This document shows positions 60,343-64,000 of a stretch of DNA of 64,000 bases, piece by piece (positions within the stretch are counted from its first letter, which is position 1; every line of letters starts with the position of its first letter). A program made the translations under genes and the position numbers. The stretch lies in NCBI RefSeq assembly GCF_020523965.1, contig NZ_JAJAPX010000001.1:310001-374000 (forward strand), given 5' to 3'. The stretch is from Neotamlana sargassicola. GTDB taxonomy: Bacteria; Bacteroidota; Bacteroidia; Flavobacteriales; Flavobacteriaceae. A model generated the notes under the pieces. That model saw nothing but the letters and a program-made list of their open reading frames with translations, did no database searches and had not been told where the DNA came from.

Positions 60343-60907
60343 TTTATTACTTTTTTTGTTGTGTGCCACACTTTCGTTCGCTCAAAGCAAGAATGAAAAA
60401 GAAGCCCGCATTCCTGCTTCTCGGTTTCCAGAACAAGCATTTAATTATTTAAAAAACACCGAAAAATCTTTAAAAAGATTAAAATATTTTAAAGAAATTG
60501 ATGGACACCGTAAAAGTTACGAAGCTAAATTTAAGTATAACAAATTGCAATACAGTATTGAGTTCGATACCCTGGGTAAACTTGAAGATATTGAAATTAT
60601 TATTAAACAAAAGCATATTCCAGAAAGTGCTTTACAAACCATAATAACTTACTTTAAAACCAATTTCGATAGCTTTAATTTTATAAAAATTCAAGAACAA
60701 TATGTAAATAAGTCTACTAAAACAGATGCTGAATTTATTAATTATATTTTAGAAAATCCTATTGGAAAACACACCCATTTTGAAATTATTGCCGAAATAA
60801 TATCAAACAAAAACCGTTTTTTTAAAGAATTTACCTTTAAGTTTACAGGCGAATTCGAAACCTCAAGACCTATATCTTCAGCGTCGTACGAACATGCATT
60901 ATTTTAA
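60332..60907 (+). CDS. Secreted hypothetical protein coupled to tag
   Basis: A 191-residue exported protein with signal peptide MKFNLLLFLLCATLSFAQ. The start at 60332 overlaps the end of tag by 11 nt; an in-frame ATG at 60308 would spoil the signal peptide with 8 extra residues. The rest alternates basic helices and beta-like segments (RKSYEAKFKYNKLQYSIEF, LGKLEDIEIIIKQKHI), resembling PepSY- or BLIP-like small folds, but I cannot assign a family. It overlaps the DUF2490 gene by 14 nt, so the two are probably functionally linked. Confidence 0.8.
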   Translation: MKFNLLLFLLCATLSFAQSKNEKEARIPASRFPEQAFNYLKNTEKSLKRLKYFKEIDGHRKSYEAKFKYNKLQYSIEFDTLGKLEDIEIIIKQKHIPESALQTIITYFKTNFDSFNFIKIQEQYVNKSTKTDAEFINYILENPIGKHTHFEIIAEIISNKNRFFKEFTFKFTGEFETSRPISSASYEHALF

Positions 60908-61571
60908 ATCTCTCTTATTCCTTTTATTTTTAGGTTGTTTATCGGTTACCGGCCAAAATAATTTAACCCTTATGGGAGAATCTGCTTTTTCTGTTAGCCA
61001 TAAAGCAACTAAAAATTATAGTGTAAACTTTGCAGCGCGATCTCGCTACTTTTTAAACGAGAATAATACCTTTAGCTATAAACAACAGCAATTAGATGTT
61101 TATCACTTTTCAACTTTAAAACTAAACCTAAATCATGATTTAAGTTTAGGAATTTATTACAGAAACAGAGATTTATTTAACACTGGTAGTGGCGAAGTTA
61201 GGTTTACGCAACAATTTAATTACAAAAAGCAGAAGCACTTGGTTAGGTTTGGCCATAGGTTTAGAGCCGAACAACGTATTTTAGATACTAAAACTATATT
61301 TAGACAACGTTACAGGTTTGCAATAGATTTTCCGTTAAACGGAGAAAAGTTAGATGTTGGAGAACCTTATTTATTTTGTTCGTTAGAAGGGCTTTGGAGC
61401 TTTAGTAAAAAGGACAGTGCAGAATTCGACGAACGCACTATTACTCAAATTGGTTGGCAAGTTTCTGAAACTTTGAAGCTTCAAACGGGTTTAGAATATA
61501 GACTTGAAGCTTTTAATATTATTGCGAAGCATAGTTTATACTTATTAACTTCTGCTGTATTTAAGCTTTAA
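60894..61571 (+). CDS. DUF2490 outer-membrane beta-barrel protein
   Basis: A 225-residue exported protein: signal peptide ending SVTGQ (~20), then an all-beta sequence with alternating aromatic/polar strands (KNYSVNFAARSRYFLNENN, HDLSLGIYYRNRDLF, KHLVRFGHRFRAEQRI) and a terminal strand ending in VFKL. It fits DUF2490. Its role may be envelope structure or transport; unknown. Start overlaps the stop of the gene at 60332 by 14 nt. Confidence 0.87.
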   Translation: MHYFKSLLFLLFLGCLSVTGQNNLTLMGESAFSVSHKATKNYSVNFAARSRYFLNENNTFSYKQQQLDVYHFSTLKLNLNHDLSLGIYYRNRDLFNTGSGEVRFTQQFNYKKQKHLVRFGHRFRAEQRILDTKTIFRQRYRFAIDFPLNGEKLDVGEPYLFCSLEGLWSFSKKDSAEFDERTITQIGWQVSETLKLQTGLEYRLEAFNIIAKHSLYLLTSAVFKL

Positions 61572-61573
61572 AA

Positions 61574-61615
61574 TTTAAAGACCCAAGCTTCAGAAAGAAT
61601 ACATTGGGCCTTAAA
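61574..61615. terminator. Possible bidirectional terminator between DUF2490 and acr3 genes
   Basis: An imperfect inverted repeat (TTTAAAGACCCAA about 61574-61586; TTGGGCCTTAAA about 61604-61615) between convergent genes. The stem has a mismatch and no long T run, so it is weaker than the others. Confidence 0.45.
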
Positions 61616-61633
61616 GCAATTTACACTAAATTT

Positions 61634-62671
61634 TTATGCGAAATATTTTTTCTTTAACCAGAAAGACACTTTTACTAACAATATTAAAGCAGGAACTTCC
61701 ACTAAAGGACCTATAACCCCAGCAAAGGCTTGACCTGAATTTAAACCAAAAACAGCAATGGCTACGGCAATGGCTAGCTCAAAATTATTACCAGCGGCTG
61801 TAAAGGCTACTGCAGCCGTTTTATCGTATGTTGCCCCCATAGCTTTGGTAAAGAAGAACCCAACAATAAACATTAATCCGAAATAAATTAACAGAGGCAC
61901 AGCAATTATTAATACATCCATTGGTATTTCTACTATTAACTCGCCTTTAAGAGAAAACATAATAATAATTGTAAATAGTAGAGATATTAAAGTTAGTGGC
62001 GAAATGGTTGGTATAAATTTGTTTGTATACCAATCTTCTCCTTTAAGTTTCACCAAAATTAATCGGCTTAATATGCCTAATAAAAATGGAAGGCCTAAAT
62101 AAATAGCCACACTTTCTGCAATTGTTGCTATGGAAATATCGACAATAGCACCTTCAAACCCAAAAAGTGGCGGTAATTTGGTAATAAATAACCATGCATA
62201 AAAGCTATAACCAAATACTTGAAAAATACTATTTAATGCAACCAAACCAGCACCGTACTCACTACTTCCTTCGGCTAAATCGTTCCAAACTAAAACCATG
62301 GCAATGCATCGCGCAAGCCCTATTAAAATAAGACCAACCATATATTCTGGATAATCTTTTAAAAAGGTAATGGCCAAAACAAACATTAATACAGGACCAA
62401 CAATCCAGTTTAAAACAAGTGAAATGGAAAGTATTTTAGTATTACGAAACACCTTTGGCAACAAGGCATAATTAACTTTGGCAAGGGGTGGGTACATCAT
62501 TAAAATTAAACCTATTGCAATAGGAATATTTGTTGTTCCTTTATTAAATGAATTAATAATATTTGGAAAACTTGGAAAGAAATAACCAATTCCTACTCCA
62601 ATCGCCATAGCGATAAATATCCATAAGGTTAAATTCTTATCTAGAAAGCTTAATTTTCTCATTGCATTCAT
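61634..62671 (-). CDS. arsB: Acr3-type arsenite efflux permease
   Basis: A 345-residue inner-membrane carrier of the BASS/Acr3 family with ten helices that exports As(III) (and Sb(III)). The Cys essential in Acr3 proteins is present in [13 protein letters not shown], and the conserved Glu in [11 protein letters not shown]. No other ars genes (arsR, arsC, arsM) are adjacent, which is unusual as they commonly form an operon. A 14-bp perfect palindrome lies 7 nt upstream of the start (62679-62692). Met1 and Met4 are alternative starts. Confidence 0.92.
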   Translation of the reverse strand: MNAMRKLSFLDKNLTLWIFIAMAIGVGIGYFFPSFPNIINSFNKGTTNIPIAIGLILMMYPPLAKVNYALLPKVFRNTKILSISLVLNWIVGPVLMFVLAITFLKDYPEYMVGLILIGLARCIAMVLVWNDLAEGSSEYGAGLVALNSIFQVFGYSFYAWLFITKLPPLFGFEGAIVDISIATIAESVAIYLGLPFLLGILSRLILVKLKGEDWYTNKFIPTISPLTLISLLFTIIIMFSLKGELIVEIPMDVLIIAVPLLIYFGLMFIVGFFFTKAMGATYDKTAAVAFTAAGNNFELAIAVAIAVFGLNSGQAFAGVIGPLVEVPALILLVKVSFWLKKKYFA

Positions 62672-62678
62672 TAATTTG

Positions 62679-62692
62679 AATATTGCAATATT
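62679..62692. promoter_or_regulatory. Palindromic site upstream of the arsenite exporter
   Basis: AATATTGCAATATT is a perfect 14-bp palindrome 7 nt before the acr3 ATG. ArsR/SmtB-type repressors bind A+T-rich dyads of this general shape; assignment as an operator is inferred. Confidence 0.4.
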
Positions 62693-62752
62693 ACGATGAT
62701 TGGATATATTATCAAAATTAAGATTTAATTATTTACGTTAAGAAATAATTAA

Positions 62753-63373
62753 TTACAACAACTTAAAAAAAGACTCTCCGGTTATATGCTTTGCTCCTAA
62801 ACTTTCTAAATGTTTAGTATGCACTTGGCAATCTATAAGTGTATAATTAGAATTTTTAATGAAAGTAACAAATCCTACTTTACTCGCATTACTCACTTTT
62901 GTGAACATACTTTCACCGTAAAAAACACCATTTTTTATATCGACACCGTATAAACCACCAACCAAAACATTGTTTTGCCAAACCTCAATCGATTTTGCAT
63001 AACCTTGTTCATGTAGTTTAGTATATGCTTCAATCATTCTTTTGGTAATCCATGTTCCATCTTGGTTTTTTCTATTCGCTAAGGCACATTGGGTTATCAC
63101 CTCTTTAAAATCTTTATTTACAGTTACATTAAAATTGCCATTTCGAAGTACTTGCCGCATACTTTTAGAAATTTTAAGTTCCTGCGGATATAAAACAAAC
63201 CGCGGATTTGGTGCCCACCACAAAATAGGTTCGACATCATACCATGGAAAAATTCCCATTTTGTATGCCAACAGTAAACGCGGCACAGTTAAATCGCCTC
63301 CAATTGCCAATAAACCATCGCTATAAGCTTCATCTGGATCTGGAAACCAAAGGTCTTCTGTGAGTTGATACAT
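62753..63373 (-). CDS. aat: Leucyl/phenylalanyl-tRNA-protein transferase
   Basis: N-end-rule enzyme that transfers Leu or Phe from tRNA to proteins with basic N-termini, marking them for ClpS/ClpAP degradation. The 206-residue sequence has WFPDPDEAYSDGLLAIGGDL, FPWYDVEPILWWAPNPRFVLYP and GGLYGVDIKNGVFYGESMFTKVSNASK, all typical. Length is normal. It lies downstream of the DUF3127 gene but a terminator intervenes. Confidence 0.96.
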   Translation of the reverse strand: MYQLTEDLWFPDPDEAYSDGLLAIGGDLTVPRLLLAYKMGIFPWYDVEPILWWAPNPRFVLYPQELKISKSMRQVLRNGNFNVTVNKDFKEVITQCALANRKNQDGTWITKRMIEAYTKLHEQGYAKSIEVWQNNVLVGGLYGVDIKNGVFYGESMFTKVSNASKVGFVTFIKNSNYTLIDCQVHTKHLESLGAKHITGESFFKLL

Positions 63374-63388
63374 TTTGTAAAAATAAAA

Positions 63389-63415
63389 AACCTTTCAATA
63401 AGCTATTGAAAGGTT
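63389..63415 (-). terminator. Terminator between the DUF3127 gene and aat
   Basis: A 12-bp perfect stem AACCTTTCAATA/TATTGAAAGGTT with a 3-nt loop; on the minus strand it is followed by TTTTTTATTTTT. It ends 16 nt before the aat ATG, so the aat promoter must overlap it or aat depends on read-through. Confidence 0.85.
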
Positions 63416-63456
63416 AAGTGTTATACACGATTCCAAAAAATAATTTAGAAAACTAA

Positions 63457-63834
63457 TTAAAACGGTAAATCGTCGTGATCGTCTTCGTTTAAATCGCCAG
63501 CTGGTTCAAACGCATCTGCTGGAGGAACTGGAGGTAAATTTTCTCCACCGGCTTCAGCCTGTACAGCCTCAATTCTCCATCCTTGAATTGAGTTAAAGTA
63601 TTTTGTCTCTCCTTGTGGATTCACCCATTCTCTACCACGTAAATTAATATTTATTTTTACAGGTTGACCAACTTTGTAATTGTTTAGTAAATCGGTTTTA
63701 TCTTGTACAAATTCAACCATAATATGTTGTGGGTACTGCTCTTCTGTCGTTACCACTATTTCTCTTTTTCTAAACCCATTATTACCAAAAGTTTGGGTTT
63801 CGCCAATCACTTTAATTCTTCCTTGAACTTCCAT
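63457..63834 (-). CDS. DUF3127 family protein (OB-fold-like)
   Basis: A 125-residue soluble protein with the DUF3127 pattern: VQGRIKVIGETQTFGNNGFRKREIVVTT, PQHIMVEFVQDKTDLLNNYKVGQPVKININLRGREW and TKYFNSIQGWRIE, followed by a Pro-rich linker and an acidic C-terminus NEDDHDDLPF. The acidic DDLPF tail is like that of SSB and suggests protein partners; it may bind single-stranded DNA or RNA. Function not established. Confidence 0.88.
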   Translation of the reverse strand: MEVQGRIKVIGETQTFGNNGFRKREIVVTTEEQYPQHIMVEFVQDKTDLLNNYKVGQPVKININLRGREWVNPQGETKYFNSIQGWRIEAVQAEAGGENLPPVPPADAFEPAGDLNEDDHDDLPF

Positions 63835-63912
63835 CTAATCAAATTATTTATTACTATTTATTTATCTTACTTTTTATATTTTTTCTGTGGGCTACAAAGG
63901 TCTATTTATTTT

Positions 63913-64000
63913 TTAAGTTAACAATACTTTCCAAGCACTATCTACATCACCAAAACTTAAAAATTTACGAGCCAACTCATGTTTTTCTACTTGGCTGTAA
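63913..64000 (-). CDS. C-terminal end of a gene continuing past the window
   Basis: An open frame on the minus strand runs from the right edge to a TAA at 63913-63915, coding for about 29 residues (SQVEKHELARKFLSFGDVDSA... WKVLLT). The helical pattern is reminiscent of TPR-like or other alpha-repeat ends, but too little is visible for a family call. It is upstream of the DUF3127 gene in the same direction, with a 78-nt gap. Confidence 0.6.
   Translation of the reverse strand, partial: YSQVEKHELARKFLSFGDVDSAWKVLLT

Noticed and set aside
1-64000. tRNA/rRNA genes, CRISPR arrays, insertion sequences, prophage or toxin-antitoxin genes
   Set aside because: I looked for clover-leaf cores (GGTTCGAATCC-like), regular spacer-repeat patterns and transposase or integrase motifs in all gaps and products and found none. 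The MORN-like gene at 24349 belongs to a family sometimes labelled 'antitoxin', but there is no toxin partner.

Overview
The window is chromosomal DNA of a low-GC member of the Bacteroidota, almost certainly a marine-type Flavobacteriaceae. The reasons are the TAnnTTTG -7 promoter boxes that replace the usual -10, the lack of Shine-Dalgarno sequences, the family content (TonB-dependent receptors with carboxypeptidase-like N-terminal domains, DUF3127, DUF3098, DUF3109, DUF6503-like, MutS-like ATPase, SemiSWEET) and the characteristic gene orders (ftsX-DUF3098-uppP-truB, nrdB-nrdA with the ATP-cone on NrdB). It is densely packed core genome. I see no phage, transposase, CRISPR array, rRNA or tRNA.

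Layout. 1-3.8 kb: 2-oxoglutarate dehydrogenase E1 (cut by the window edge), a decayed outer-membrane-protein tail, and a prenyl diphosphate synthase pair. 3.9-10.5 kb: a self-contained RND efflux operon (TetR regulator, TolC, adaptor, pump). 10.6-19.3 kb: aspS, a secreted protein, a CLC protein, tadA/dxs (divergent) and dgt. 19.3-27.2 kb: a putative phosphate-responsive block made of a small secreted carboxypeptidase-like-domain protein, a surface beta-helix lipoprotein, a TonB-dependent receptor, a secreted MORN-like protein and a Pit phosphate permease with a PhoU-like tail. 27.3-43.5 kb: OmpA lipoprotein, class I ribonucleotide reductase, MarC, pckA, a saccharopine-dehydrogenase-family enzyme with an Lrp regulator nearby, glyS, comF, an Ig-like lipoprotein and a nitrilase-family amidase. 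43.5-51.5 kb: a LytTR two-component pair, a thioredoxin/TPR protein, MutS-like ATPase, YugP-type protease, alanine dehydrogenase and a SemiSWEET. 51.6-64 kb: leuS, a DMT exporter, the ftsX-uppP-truB cluster, tag, a DUF2490 protein, an Acr3 arsenite exporter, aat and DUF3127.

The most interesting signal is regulatory. Three promoters (before the genes at 19404, 20019 and 24940) carry direct repeats of a TAACATT-like heptamer with an exact 11-bp period, and in all three the last repeat ends exactly 14 nt before a TTTG-ending -7 box. An 11-bp period just upstream of the core promoter is the hallmark of PhoB/PhoP-type boxes, and one target is a phosphate permease. I therefore infer a Pho regulon that includes the outer-membrane receptor/lipoprotein module. 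Other points of note: a dispersed repeat inserted in frame inside leuS; five copies of a GGGCGTTAC...CTAACGC intergenic element; a CLC protein that lacks both the gating and the proton glutamates; an ATP-cone fused to NrdB; and -7 boxes so close to the start codons of dxs, tadA and glyS that the mRNAs should be leaderless.
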